Of a stretch of DNA of 64,000 nt, positions 35,164-46,128 are shown one piece after another (within the stretch, counting starts at the first letter, position 1; each line of letters opens with the position of its first letter). The notes under the pieces are model-generated. The model did no database searches, was not told the DNA's origin, and worked only from the letters and a program-made list of their open reading frames with translations. Both the position numbers and the translations under genes were made by a program. This DNA is from Leucobacter insecticola (lineage in GTDB: Bacteria; Actinomycetota; Actinomycetes; Actinomycetales; Microbacteriaceae). The stretch is from contig NZ_CP049934.1 of the NCBI RefSeq assembly GCF_011382965.1, positions 992,001 through 1,056,000 of the forward strand, in the 5' to 3' direction.

Positions 35164-36246
35164 TTATCGGCGACGTGAGATGCCGTAGCCGGCAAACAGC
35201 GTGCGAAAGGGCGCCTGGCTGTGAAGTGCTCGAAGCGGGTTCTTCGGCAGGAGTGTCTGTGCGGAAAGGTAGCGGAGCCGGGCCGTCAGCGCGGCCGTGA
35301 TGAGTTCGGGGGTTGTCTGTGCAGAGAGAAGTTCGTCGAGGACCCTGCGATCCGCGAGTGAGAGAAGCGGCAACGCGCCAGGGGCGAGTGAGAGAAGCCG
35401 ATCAGAGAGGTCACACAGTTCTTGCCGGTTTGCGTGCAGGAGTGCGGCGGTCGTAGAACGCGACAGGACCGCATCAAAGAAGTGGATCCTGATGAGCTTC
35501 GTGATGATGGCGATACGAGAACTTGCTCCGGCAGTCTGAAACCACGGCTGTGCCTCAAGCTCGTCAAGAAATGCGAAATCCTCGGCGATCGGGCGAGGCC
35601 CAGAGGTGACGCGGTCTTCGGCGTCGTCGTTGATGATGTACGCGGGGCCCGCGAGGTCATACGCGAGCTGGGAACCCTGGTACCACAGGGTCAGCGAATA
35701 CACGAGATCCTCGCCCGAGCCCACCCCCTCGGTAAGTCTGAGTTCGCCGAATCGCCGGCGATCGATGAGCCCGAGCGGGGCGCTGCGGTAGGCAAGGCGA
35801 TCTTTGCGTGCGTCGAGCCGGCGGGTGCGGGATCCTCGCCTGACCGGTGGGTACGGGTCGGTACGACCATTCGGCAACTGAATGCGCGCTAGCACGGTCG
35901 ACGCTGAAGTCTTTGATTGCAGTGCGAGCCACGAGTCAATTGCGCCGGGCGCGAGTTCGTCGTCTGATCCCATCACCGAGATAAACGGTGCCTCAGAGTT
36001 CGCGAACCCATAGTTCATCGGGCCCGCGGGTGAGGGGATGTCGTCCCAGAGCTCAAGAAGTCGAAGCTGCGGGTGATCCGCGTAGCTGCCGAGATTCACG
36101 CGAATAATCTCCGGGTCGATATTGTGTGCGACTACGTTGACCCGGACCGGGGCTATGGTGTGCTCGAGCACCGAGGCGACGGCACGCTTGATCGGGCGTG
36201 AAGCAGAGTGGACTGCGATCGTCACGTCGACGCTGGGGTTGAACAT
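35164..36246 (-). CDS. GT2 glycosyltransferase, paralogue A
   Basis: A 360-residue protein beginning V-D-V-T-I-A-V-H-S-A-S-R-P-I-K-R. The GT-A core shows V-V-A-H-N-I-D-P near residue 38 and the metal-binding M-G-S-D-D-E near 91. P-S-P-A-G-P-M-N-Y-G precedes it, and D-R-L-A-Y-R-S-A-P-L-G-L-I-D-R-R-R-F follows near residue 148. The C-terminal third is helical and unassigned. It shares all these blocks with the neighbouring GT2 at 36295, so the two arose by duplication. Last gene of the six-gene minus-strand glycosyltransferase run. Sugar unknown. Confidence 0.87.
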   Translation of the reverse strand: MFNPSVDVTIAVHSASRPIKRAVASVLEHTIAPVRVNVVAHNIDPEIIRVNLGSYADHPQLRLLELWDDIPSPAGPMNYGFANSEAPFISVMGSDDELAPGAIDSWLALQSKTSASTVLARIQLPNGRTDPYPPVRRGSRTRRLDARKDRLAYRSAPLGLIDRRRFGELRLTEGVGSGEDLVYSLTLWYQGSQLAYDLAGPAYIINDDAEDRVTSGPRPIAEDFAFLDELEAQPWFQTAGASSRIAIITKLIRIHFFDAVLSRSTTAALLHANRQELCDLSDRLLSLAPGALPLLSLADRRVLDELLSAQTTPELITAALTARLRYLSAQTLLPKNPLRALHSQAPFRTLFAGYGISRRR

Positions 36247-36294
36247 GCGTTGAGGTCTCTTTCTGAGGGACGAGGGTGGGCGTGCCGCTGCGGT

Positions 36295-37359
36295 CTATGC
36301 AACCATGTCGCGCATAGTACGCCTTGGGCCTTGGCGGTGCAGTGTGAGGAGCGGGTTTCTGGTGAGGATCGAATCGATGCCTCCCAGCCAGCGCGCCTTG
36401 AGGAGCTGAAGCACCTCTTCCGCATCGCCCTCGGGGCTAAGCACCGCGTCTATTGCTGCGCGGTCACGGCGGGAAAGCACCGAGAGAGCTCCGGGAGCCG
36501 CCGCGCGGATCTGAGATACAAGGTCAGCGAACGCGGCACGGTGGGCATCGAGCCCGCCGTCTGCGGTGAGGCGTGCAAGTACCGCATCAAAGAAGTGCAG
36601 ACGGAAGACTTTCGCGCCAAAGACTCGGCGTTCCCTGCGACTCAACCTGCGATACCAGTCGCTTGCGATGATCGTGTCGAGAAATGCGAAGTCCTCCTGC
36701 AACGTCCGCAGCGTCGCGGTCACACGGTCTGCCGCGTCACTCCCAAAGGTGTAGGCGGGGCCGTGGCGATCGTAGGCGATCGCTGCTCGGCTGAAGGCAA
36801 GCCGGGCAGAGACATCGAGGTCCTCGCCCGAGTGCAGCCCAGGCGTATACCTGAGTGCCGGGAATCGAGAGCGGGAGATAAGCCCAACGGGTTCAGAGCG
36901 GTATGCCAGACGATCTTTCACCGCGTGGAGCTTCAGCGTGCGGTCTGGTCGGGTGGGGGGCAGCGGATCAGGAATGTCGGACCCCTGGCGCTCAATACGG
37001 GCCAAGACGACGTCGGAGCCGCTGGAGGTGGCGACACTGAGCCATGAGTCGAGAGCCCCCGGCTGAAGCCAGTCGTCTGAATCGAGCAAACATACGTATG
37101 CTGCGGTGGCGCGATCGAGCCCGTGATTGCGCGGTCCTGCAGGCGAGGGCACCCCGTCATCGAGATGCAACGTTTCGACGGCTTCGTGACCGGCATACTC
37201 GCCGAGGGAGAGCGAGATGCCCGCTGGATCCGTATTGTGCGCGACGACCAGCACGCGTGCCCGAGCCGAATTATGCGCGAGCACCGATTCGACGGCGCGG
37301 CGCACCGGCCGGGTGGGAGAGTGCACCGGAATAATCACATCGATATCTGCGGGCGTCAT
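36295..37359 (-). CDS. GT2 glycosyltransferase, paralogue B
   Basis: A 354-residue protein beginning I-D-V-I-I-P-V-H-S-P-T-R-P-V-R-R. Core motifs are V-V-A-H-N-T-D-P, P-S-P-A-G-P-R-N-H-G, L-L-D-S-D-D-W, D-R-L-A-Y-R-S-E-P-V-G-L-I-S and L-H-S-G-E-D-L-D. The last is the acidic acceptor-site region also seen (V-G-S-G-E-D-L-V) in paralogue A. Length and C-terminal helical region match. Gaps of 61 bases upstream and 48 downstream are wider than in the rest of the run. The pair probably adds similar sugars in succession (inference). Confidence 0.87.
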   Translation of the reverse strand: MTPADIDVIIPVHSPTRPVRRAVESVLAHNSARARVLVVAHNTDPAGISLSLGEYAGHEAVETLHLDDGVPSPAGPRNHGLDRATAAYVCLLDSDDWLQPGALDSWLSVATSSGSDVVLARIERQGSDIPDPLPPTRPDRTLKLHAVKDRLAYRSEPVGLISRSRFPALRYTPGLHSGEDLDVSARLAFSRAAIAYDRHGPAYTFGSDAADRVTATLRTLQEDFAFLDTIIASDWYRRLSRRERRVFGAKVFRLHFFDAVLARLTADGGLDAHRAAFADLVSQIRAAAPGALSVLSRRDRAAIDAVLSPEGDAEEVLQLLKARWLGGIDSILTRNPLLTLHRQGPRRTMRDMVA

Positions 37360-37420
37360 CTCAACGATTCTACGTGAGAAGTGCCGCTCCCCGGGCTGCG
37401 ATGCGGCGGCCAGCTCGTGG

Positions 37421-38641
37421 CTATTTCCGAATCCAGTGGTTCAGCAGCGCCTCAGCGCTGGCGCGGCCGGAATGCACTCGCGCAACAAACGCGGGACCCG
37501 CGGCTGCGGTGCGACGCCCCCGTTCTGGATCAGCAGCGAGGTCTGCAATGACCTCGCGGAGCGTGTCCGCGGTTGCCTCGACAATGGGAAGTGACACACC
37601 AAAGTCCTGTTCCACGCGCTCGCGCACCATCGGGAGCACGTGCCCGACGACGACGCGGCCGGCGGCCATCGCCTCGCAGGCGGCAACTCCGTAGGATCCC
37701 AGACGGAACTGATCAAGCACGATGTCGGCTGCGGCGTACGCGCCAGGCATACTGCTCCAGGCGACGCCCTCGAGCGCGCGATACTCTGCAGCGCCCGATT
37801 CGATGAGCGGCGCGAGCGCGGGGGCAATATAGTGGCTCCCCTTTTGCACTGGGATGCTCGCCGAGTGAATGATCCGCACAGGGCCACCGGCGAATGCCGG
37901 GGCACCGGTCGCAAAGACGGCCGGATCGATCACCACCGGGCACCACTCGGCCCAGGGAACGTCGGCGATCAGATCGGGGGTTGACACGAAGGTGGGACGC
38001 CGCATCTCGGTGAGAAGCTGAATGCTCGCGCTTGACTCACGGAGCAGATCAGCCGTTCGCGGATCCTCCGGGTACGGTGACCACGGGGTGAGTTTCGCGT
38101 GGTGCGATGGATCCCGCACGTCTGTGCCGTGGCTGAGATAAGCCACCGAGACCCCAGCGTCCTCGAGCCCAAGGATCTCCTTGCGAATATCACGGTTGAA
38201 GTGCTTACCAAAAACCGGGCGCTGCGCTTCAATCAGTACGTGGGTGAACTGGCGCGCGGCCTGCCACTCTGACGCCGCCCACTCCGCTGATGCGTTGACA
38301 ACGGCGATGGGTACGCGCGTATCAGCCGGGAACCCAAAGCCACCGGGCAGCACCATCTCGACGTTTCGCGCGCCGATAACCGGGTCGGTCTCTTCGAGCG
38401 CGCGCGCCCAGCGGTAGCCCTGCGCGGCATAGTTGGCGGCGGCGATGTAGACGCGGACTGGGGTGGCGGGTACCGATGTTGCATCCACCTTTTGTCCGCC
38501 GCCGAGCAGCTTCGCCGAGAGCTGGCCCACGAAGCCGTCGGGATTGTGGGCGGCGGACTCAAACAGCCGGTTGACCCAGCGCGGCATCGAGGAGCGGTGC
38601 CTGATCAGCCAATCGACCACCCGTCCGATGGGATCGTTCAT
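37421..38641 (-). CDS. GT-B glycosyltransferase, family of three paralogues (copy 1)
   Basis: About 406 residues from ATG 38641, whose ATGA overlaps the stop of the upstream GT4. It shares with the genes at 39805 and 40960 a short N-terminal block (P-R-W-V-N-R-L-F), then V-R-V-Y-I-A-A-A-N-Y-A-A-Q-G-Y-x-W-A-R-A-L, T-H-V-L-I-E-A near residue 138, F-V-S-T-P-D-L near 217 and I-V-L-D-Q-F-R-L-G-S-Y-G-V-A-A-C-E-A-M-A near 315. That last block holds the acidic residues of the donor site in GT4-like enzymes. V-Q-K-G-S precedes it, as in the donor-binding lysine region. I know no characterised member. Confidence 0.83.
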   Translation of the reverse strand: MNDPIGRVVDWLIRHRSSMPRWVNRLFESAAHNPDGFVGQLSAKLLGGGQKVDATSVPATPVRVYIAAANYAAQGYRWARALEETDPVIGARNVEMVLPGGFGFPADTRVPIAVVNASAEWAASEWQAARQFTHVLIEAQRPVFGKHFNRDIRKEILGLEDAGVSVAYLSHGTDVRDPSHHAKLTPWSPYPEDPRTADLLRESSASIQLLTEMRRPTFVSTPDLIADVPWAEWCPVVIDPAVFATGAPAFAGGPVRIIHSASIPVQKGSHYIAPALAPLIESGAAEYRALEGVAWSSMPGAYAAADIVLDQFRLGSYGVAACEAMAAGRVVVGHVLPMVRERVEQDFGVSLPIVEATADTLREVIADLAADPERGRRTAAAGPAFVARVHSGRASAEALLNHWIRK

Positions 38642-39802
38642 CGCTTGGCTCTCCGGGTTTTCGCCACTGACCCCATAACCCGGGTAACCCGGTTCGCGAC
38701 GGCTCTGAGAGAATGCTCGGCCTCTGTCCATTCGGCAACCGCGCGGCGATCCTCAGCCGATGGCGCTTGCGCGACGAGGTTGCTCATCGCGGCGGCGATC
38801 TCTGGCGCGTCGTAGCCGACTGCGAAGCCCGCGGCCACTTGCGCGTTGGCGGTCTCGACGAAGGATCGTGTGGGCCCTGGGCCGGAAAAGATCACGGGAC
38901 ACCCCACCGCGAGTGACGAGTATACCTTTGAGGTAAACGCGTAGTCGTAGCCGCCGCCCGGCAGCAGCGTCGCGAGGCTGGCTGTTGCCCCCGCGAGTTG
39001 GGCGCGAAGCTCAGCAGCCGGCACCGGATCTAGAAACTCAACCGAGTCAGTGATCCCCTGGCTGCGGCTCGAGCTTCGAGGGAGGCCCGCTCCGTTCCGT
39101 TGCCCACGAAGCGGAGAGTGTACCCCGGATGCTCGGCGAGAAACGCGGCAAAGGCGTCGATGAGGATATCGACCCCGTGCAGACCGGAGTAGGTTCCCGC
39201 GTACAAAAATACCGGGGAGATGGCCTCGTCTGAGTAGAAGAACTCCTCCGTATCGGCGCCGAAACCGGTCACGGTGATGGGGGTGTCCACGCCCAGATCC
39301 TGAACGCGGCTGACCACCCCATCCGAGATCGTGACGAGATGCGCGGCGCCGCGCATCGCGAAGCGCTCGAGCCACCTCACCACGCGGATCACGAGGCCCG
39401 AATCAGTTGAGAATGAGGCCGCATCAGACCAGATATCGGCCGCGTCATATATGTAGGGAATGCGGCGAATCCCACACACCAGTCGGACGATCGCGCCGGT
39501 GGTGGGGGTGGCTCAACAAACACAGCGTCGGGCCTGCGCATGAACAGGGCCCGGAATAGCAGGGGCACATCGAAACTCAGATACTGGAAATAACCGCGGA
39601 CGTAGCCGCCACGATCCCGTAACACCGGAAAAGTGCGGATGCGTTCGCCCTTCGGAGTGAGCGCGGTGCCAGGCTTTGGCATCACGGTGACGACATCGAC
39701 CGCGTGGCCGGCCCCAATAAGCGAATCTGCTACCGCGCCGAGATAGAAGGAGGCGGCGGCAGGCTCGGGCCTATAAATCCGAGAAATAATCGTGGCTCTC
39801 AC
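38638..39802 (-). CDS. GT4-family glycosyltransferase (WcaI-like), two apparent frameshifts
   Basis: GTG 39802 lies seven bases after GGAGG and just past the stop of the gene at 39805. The N-terminus I-S-R-I-Y-R-P-E-P-A-A-A-S-F matches the GT4 at 13433. The frame slips in the GGGGG run 39504-39508 (joining V-E-P-P-P to T-T-G-A-I-V-R-L-V) and in CCCC 39055-39058 (joining A-A-A-R-G to I-T-D-S-V-E-F-L-D). Joined length is about 388 residues. Y-D-A-A-D-I-W-S-D, F-L-Y-A-G-T-Y-S-G and F-T-S-K-V-Y-S-S-L-A-V-G-C-P correspond to the same blocks in the paralogue. A four-base overlap couples it to the next gene. Confidence 0.83.
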
Positions 39803-39804
39803 GC

Positions 39805-40976
39805 TCAGGCCTCCAAGAAGTGACGCATGAGAACTGAGCGCGAAAACTCGCCGTTGTGCAGGGCGCGCACGAACTCGGGGCCCCGTGATGCTACTGCGCG
39901 GTAGTGGTCGCGACGGGTCACGATATCGCGGAGCACGCCCTCGATCGTATCGAGTGTGGTCTCGGGGATGGGGAGGGGGAACCCGGCGTGGCGTTCTACT
40001 TCGGAGCGCACCTGCTCGCTGACGTGCGCGAGCACTACCCGGCCGGCGGCCATCGTCTCGCAGGCGGCGACACCGTAGTCACCGACGCGGAACTGATCTA
40101 GCACAATATCGGCACCGGCGACCACGGCCGGCATTTCATCGTGCGCGATACCTTCGATCTCCACATATTCGATGAGCCCCTCGTCGTGCAGCTTGCGCGC
40201 GATCGGGGCGAGCTCAGTGGTCCCCTTGAGTTTGGGGTTCGTTGGGGCGTGCACGACCCGTGGGCGTTCGCGGGTGAGGAGGGGTGTTTCGTTGCTCCAG
40301 TGCTCGGTATCCACGATAACGCCAAGAAAGTTCGCCTGAGGGATGTCTTCCAGTAGCCCGGCTGTCGAGACGAATGTCGGAAGGCCGAGACGCTCAATGA
40401 GGCGCAGATTTGCGGCCGCCACCGGCTCGATGACGTCGACGGACTCCCATACGCCGTCGCGAAATTGCGACCAGGGTTCCCGTGCAAGGTGAGCCGAGGG
40501 GAGACGCACTTCGTTGCCGTGCGCGATGATGCCCACCTTGAGCCCGCGATCTTGCAGGAGCGCAACCTGGCGCGGGATGTCTCCGCGGTACATTCCGCCG
40601 AGAATCGGCATGCACGCCTCGATGAGCACGTGTGTGTAGTTGTCTGCAAGAGCTCGCACCAGTCCCTGCTGCCACTCACGTGAGTGCTCAGCCGTGCGCC
40701 AACTGAGAGTGAAAGTACTCGGATAGCCGAGGGGATTGTTGTCTGAGTGCACGTAGTTTTGTGCCGATACGGAACCCGACCGTTCAAGGGCTCGGGCCCA
40801 TTGATCGCCCTGGCCCGCGTAGTTGACGGGGCCGATGAGCACACGGTGCGTCCTTGCCGTATCTGGGTGCGGGGCCGGGGAGGGAAGACACCCGCCGCGC
40901 GATCGACGGCGGTGGCGATCGCATCCTGCAGCCGCTTAGGAGCAGAAGTCCATAGACGCTCAGCGATGGGATGCAC
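39805..40976 (-). CDS. GT-B glycosyltransferase, family of three paralogues (copy 2), one apparent frameshift
   Basis: The GTG at 40976 has GAGGAGGACGACA before it and opens H-P-I-A-E-R-L-W-T-S-A-P-K-R-L-Q-D. The frame slips in one of the G runs 40871-40874 or 40877-40880; repair gives A-P-H-P-D-T-A-R-T-H-R-V-L-I-G-P-V-N-Y-A-G-Q-G, the block shared with its paralogues. Later motifs: T-H-V-L-I-E-A, F-V-S-T-A-G-L-L, V-V-H-A-P-T-N-P-K-L-K-G-T and I-V-L-D-Q-F-R-V-G-D-Y-G-V-A-A-C-E-T-M-A-A-G. About 391 residues joined. Substrates unknown. Confidence 0.82.
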
Positions 40977-42209
40977 TGTCGTCCTCCTCGGGTTGGGTGG
41001 GGCGGTAGCCGGATGATCGGGGTTGATCCAGTGGTCAAGGAGAGCACGTGCCGCCAGGCGACCATCGTGGACCTCGCGCACGAACTGAGCACCGGCCGTT
41101 TGGCGATCAATCAGGCGTGGATCTTGCGCCAGCGTCCGAATCTCCTGCTCAAGCGTAGCCGGTGTCGCCTCAATAATGGGCAATCTGTGTCCTGTCTCGG
41201 TAAGCACTGTCTGGCGTACCTGTTGCGAGATATGGCCCACCACGACGCACCCGGCAGCCATTGCCTCGCATGCCACGACTCCGTAGGCACCAAGCCGAAA
41301 CTGGTCGAGCACGACATCAGCGTTGCGGAGCACGGCGGGCATCTGCTCGGAGGGGACCCCCTGGATCAACTCAAAACGAATGACGCCCTCGTGGTGTAAT
41401 CGCTCCATCGTGGGAACGATGAGGTCGGTTCCCTTTACCGCGGCGATCGAGGGAGCATGCACGACACGAAGGGGAGCGCCCGGCTCGCGGGAGGGGCGTT
41501 CTCCTTCCCAGCGAGCAAGGTCGACGGCCACCGGACACCAGATCGCTGAGGGCAGATCGACGAGCAGATCCGGGGTAGAGATGAATACCGGGTGCCCGCA
41601 GTTGTGAAGGAACTCGATGTTGCGCCGCGCGAGCATCTCGGTGCGTGCTGCGTACACGCTGGGGTCGTGGAAATATGACCACTCGTTGATGTCTCGGTGC
41701 CGCGAGGGGAGTCGCACGTCGACACCGTGTGCGAGGTAGGCGAGATCAACGCCCTTCTCGCTGAGCGCGGTGGCTTGCGCTCGCAGCGACCTACCGAAGA
41801 GTCTGCCGAACGGGGGTTCCTCGGCTTCAATCAGCACGTGCGTGGCGCGGCTCGCTGCAGCCAGCTGCCGCCGCTGCCAATCGGGGTCATTGTGATAAGT
41901 GCCCACGGGGACGACAAGATCGGAATGGAACGAGAACCCGCCCGGCACGTCAACCGCCATGTTGCGTGCTGAGAGGTTTTCGTGCGCGGATTCAAGGGCT
42001 GCCGCCCAGGCTCTTCCCTGCCCCGAATAGTTCACCGGGGCAATGAGCACCCTGGTTCCGGCTTCGGCAAAGGAGGTGACTCCGACCGTGCCCCGCGGTG
42101 CGGGTCTCCCGAGACGGCGAGCGGCGAGACGTCCGAGGAGGCTGGTGGGGGAGTCCGCGATTCCGTCGATGAGCCTATTCATCCAGCCGGGCAGAGCATG
42201 ACGGTTCAC
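40960..42209 (-). CDS. GT-B glycosyltransferase, family of three paralogues (copy 3), apparent 3' frameshift
   Basis: GTG 42209 follows GCAGGAC. It opens N-R-H-A-L-P-G-W-M-N-R-L-I-D-G, then V-L-I-A-P-V-N-Y-S-G-Q-G-R-A-W-A-A-A-L near residue 52, T-H-V-L-I-E-A, F-I-S-T-P-D-L-L, V-V-H-A-P-S and V-V-L-D-Q-F-R-L-G-A-Y-G-V-V-A-C-E-A-M-A. As given, the frame runs past L-L-D-H-W-I-N into the next gene with no stop. Adding one base in the G runs at 40990-41022 yields T-Q-P-E-E-D-D-S-A-S-H-R and a TGA at 40962-40960, overlapping the next start by 17 bases. That is the simplest reading; a true two-domain fusion is the alternative. Confidence 0.78.
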
Positions 42210-42251
42210 AGACGGTCCTGCATCGCTGCTCGCCGATTCTCCATACGGGTG

Positions 42252-42257
42252 ATTCTA
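42252..42257 (-). promoter_or_regulatory. Candidate -10 TAGAAT for the minus-strand glycosyltransferase run
   Basis: TAGAAT on the minus strand, 42 bases upstream of GTG 42209, in the 204-base divergent gap to glf. TTGCCG lies 14 bases further up, short for a -35 spacer. Confidence 0.3.
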
Positions 42258-42377
42258 TCGAAATGGCCTGTCGGCAAGGGTCCCAGCTTTCGACACGAAG
42301 ATGAATCATTAGCCCGCGCCTGAATCTGGCGAGGGTGGAAGCAGGCGGCAGAAAGAGAGAGCACGTAGCCAAACTGA

Positions 42378-43553
<1,176 letters not shown>

Positions 43554-43558
43554 TTCGC

Positions 43559-45775
43559 GTGTCTTCTGCCGCCCCTCTGACGAAAGCCAACATGCCAAAA
43601 ATCTCCGTCCTCGTTCCGATCTTCAACGTTGAGAAGTATCTTCGTGAGTGCCTCGATAGCGTTGTCAACCAGACGTTTCGCGATCTTGAAATCATCTGCC
43701 TGAACGATGGTTCGACCGATGGCTCTCTCAAGATCATCGAAGAGTACGCGCGCAGAGATTCACGCGTCGTTGTCATCGACAAGGCGAACTCGGGGTATGG
43801 CGACTCAATGAACCAGGGTCTTGACCGTGCCACCGGTGATTTCATCGCGATCATCGAGTCCGATGACCGGGCAGAGCTCGACATGCTCGAAAAACTCTAC
43901 GAGATGGCAGTCGCGAACGACGTCGAGGTCGTAAAGAGTGAGTTCTTCAACTACTACACCAACCCGAAGAAGAAAGGGTTGAACGGGCTGAAGTCCCACC
44001 TCATTCGCGATGATGAGGCCGGGCGGGTGATTTACCCTCGCAACAACGTTCACATTTTCTTCCAGCAGCCTTCGATCTGGTCCGCGCTGTACCGACGTGA
44101 CTTCCTCAACTCGAACGATATTCGTTTCCTCCCGACACCGGGGGCGTCATACCAAGACACGGCGTTTACGTTTAAGGTGTGGGCTGCGGCCTCGCGAGTG
44201 TTCTATACCCGTGAGGCATATCTGCACTACCGTCGCGACAGTGAGGGATCTTCAGTCAATGATCCCGGGAAGACTTTCTGCGTTTCGGAAGAGTACTTGG
44301 AGATCGAGCGCTATCTTCGTGAGCGCATCTCGGAACCCACTGAGCTTTTGAAGCTGATGCGAATGTGCAAGTGGGGTGGCTACGACTGGAATATTGAGAG
44401 GTTGAACCCCACGCTTGCGGCCGACTTCATTCGCCAGGCCTCGAAAGAATACCGTGCTGACTACGAGTCGGGCGTGTTTAACTTTGAGTACTGCGATGCG
44501 AGCCGAGTGCGCGAAATCTCTGAGCTCATCCATAACCCCGAGATGATGATCGCCCGTAAAGAGGCAAGCTCGCGTGCGAAGGTCTCCGTGATCTTCCCGG
44601 TATACAACGTTGAGCGATTCGTGCGAGCAAGCCTCGAGTCGATCCTTGCTCAGACGCTCACGGAGATTGAAGTCATCGCGATTGATGACGGCTCCACTGA
44701 CGGCTCAGCGGCGATCGTTGAGGAGTATGCGAAGACCGATCCGCGCATCCGTTTTTTCACTCAGGAGAATCGTGGGCTCTCCGCCGCGCGCAACGTCGGC
44801 ATCCACCGCTCTCAGGCCGATTACATGGCGTTCCTGGACAGCGATGATACTTTCGACCCCGACGCAATTGAGCGACTCTACACCGCCATGACGGAGCGGG
44901 ACGTTGAACTTGTGGTTGGTAGCAGCCGTGTCGAGTTCGAGGACGGCTTACGGTCGGCCGTTGAACAGATCGCTGATGAACACTATGTCCGTGCGAAGTT
45001 CAACGGCGATGAGAAGGTAACGCCGGAGCTCCTGCGTTGGGTCGATGTACACGTCTGGAACAAACTCTACGATTCCGCCGTTGTGAAAGACAACAATATC
45101 TGGTTCCCGGACGGACTGAAGTATGAAGATGCATACTTCTTCAATGCGTATGCCTGGGTTATTTCGCGCAGCCATTTCCTTGATCCGAACAAGCCGATTC
45201 ACACGTACCTCCGGCGTCATGGCGCAATCATGACGGGAACCTTCGCGGGATCCAATTCTGCGAAGGATCACATCGACATCGCGTTCAAGCTCTTTGAATT
45301 CTTGGAACAGCTGGATCTCGGCAAGAAGTACGGACGCTACTACCTTGAATTGCTGGGGCGTCACATCGATCTTGCGATGCGATTTTCGAAGCGCAGCGAT
45401 CACGAGTCTATCTGGCGTGGGCTCAGGCTCTTCCTTGTGAAGAACCAGAAGGAGCTTTCACGGCTTGACCCGCGGGTCTACGATGACATTGCGCGAAAGG
45501 TGCTTCCCGGCTACCTGTACAAACTGCGAAAGGTGCCGGCGTTGCAGAGGATAGTCCTCAAGCTGGGGATGACCGTCCGCGCGGTCATGCGCCGCGTAAC
45601 GCTCAGGCTGTCGCCGACGGCGCAGACGCAGCGTGGGATCCTTGCGAGGCTCGACGCCATCACCTCGAACCTCCAGCAGGGCCTCGGGGATCAGGCCATG
45701 CAGTTGAAGGAGTTGGAGAGCCAGATCGAAGCCCTGTCTCAAGAATCGTCAAGCACGAGGCGCAAGAAGGACTAG
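43559..45775 (+). CDS. Bifunctional-looking GT2 glycosyltransferase with two GT-A domains and a C-terminal coiled coil
   Basis: GTG 43559 lies five bases after the glf stop; ATG 43592 is the alternative. 738 residues. Domain 1 (~12-230): I-S-V-L-V-P-I-F-N-V, C-L-N-D-G-S-T-D-G and I-I-E-S-D-D-R. Domain 2 (~342-560): V-S-V-I-F-P-V-Y-N-V, A-I-D-D-G-S-T-D-G and F-L-D-S-D-D-T, followed by W-N-K-L-Y-D and Y-E-D-A-Y-F. A helical linker and a C-terminal heptad-like region (residues ~690-735) follow. Both domains keep their D-D metal sites, so both may be active. Position after glf suggests a galactofuranose-containing polymer, but it does not look like GlfT2. Confidence 0.88.
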   Translation: MSSAAPLTKANMPKISVLVPIFNVEKYLRECLDSVVNQTFRDLEIICLNDGSTDGSLKIIEEYARRDSRVVVIDKANSGYGDSMNQGLDRATGDFIAIIESDDRAELDMLEKLYEMAVANDVEVVKSEFFNYYTNPKKKGLNGLKSHLIRDDEAGRVIYPRNNVHIFFQQPSIWSALYRRDFLNSNDIRFLPTPGASYQDTAFTFKVWAAASRVFYTREAYLHYRRDSEGSSVNDPGKTFCVSEEYLEIERYLRERISEPTELLKLMRMCKWGGYDWNIERLNPTLAADFIRQASKEYRADYESGVFNFEYCDASRVREISELIHNPEMMIARKEASSRAKVSVIFPVYNVERFVRASLESILAQTLTEIEVIAIDDGSTDGSAAIVEEYAKTDPRIRFFTQENRGLSAARNVGIHRSQADYMAFLDSDDTFDPDAIERLYTAMTERDVELVVGSSRVEFEDGLRSAVEQIADEHYVRAKFNGDEKVTPELLRWVDVHVWNKLYDSAVVKDNNIWFPDGLKYEDAYFFNAYAWVISRSHFLDPNKPIHTYLRRHGAIMTGTFAGSNSAKDHIDIAFKLFEFLEQLDLGKKYGRYYLELLGRHIDLAMRFSKRSDHESIWRGLRLFLVKNQKELSRLDPRVYDDIARKVLPGYLYKLRKVPALQRIVLKLGMTVRAVMRRVTLRLSPTAQTQRGILARLDAITSNLQQGLGDQAMQLKELESQIEALSQESSSTRRKKD

Positions 45776-46128
45776 CCGACATCGAGCCGGTCGCTCACCC
45801 GCCACACGGCCACCGTGAGTTCCGGAACGGCCGCTGCAATGTCGCGCATCAGTTCAAACTCGACCCGATCGGTGGCGCGCTGGTGCTCGGCAGCCTCGGG
45901 GCCGCCCGCGAGCGCTGCGAGCCTGGCGAGCGCAAACTCGGCCAGCTGGCCGCGATCCTCGAGCATCTCGTCGCGGATCGCAAGCACGACGAAATCGTCG
46001 ACCTCGGGCGTCTCCGCGTAGGCGATTGCGGGATCCTCGCCGTCGCGTACGCGGTGTTCCATGATCGTCTGGCGTTCGAGGTGAGCATCAGCCCGCAACT
46101 TCAGAAGTCGTTCCGTTGTCAGGATCAT
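45772..46128 (-). CDS. Small protein of unknown function, coupled to the ligase-like gene
   Basis: 118 residues from ATG 46128, whose ATGA overlaps the stop of the O-antigen-ligase-like gene. It begins I-L-T-T-E-R-L-L-K-L-R-A-D-A-H-L-E-R and is rich in Ala, Glu and Arg, predicted mostly helical, with no signal peptide or membrane segment. Its stop overlaps the stop of the convergent GT2 by 4 bases. I do not recognise a family. The start overlap, compact packing and lack of an alternative gene support it being real. Confidence 0.62.
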   Translation of the reverse strand: MILTTERLLKLRADAHLERQTIMEHRVRDGEDPAIAYAETPEVDDFVVLAIRDEMLEDRGQLAEFALARLAALAGGPEAAEHQRATDRVEFELMRDIAAAVPELTVAVWRVSDRLDVG

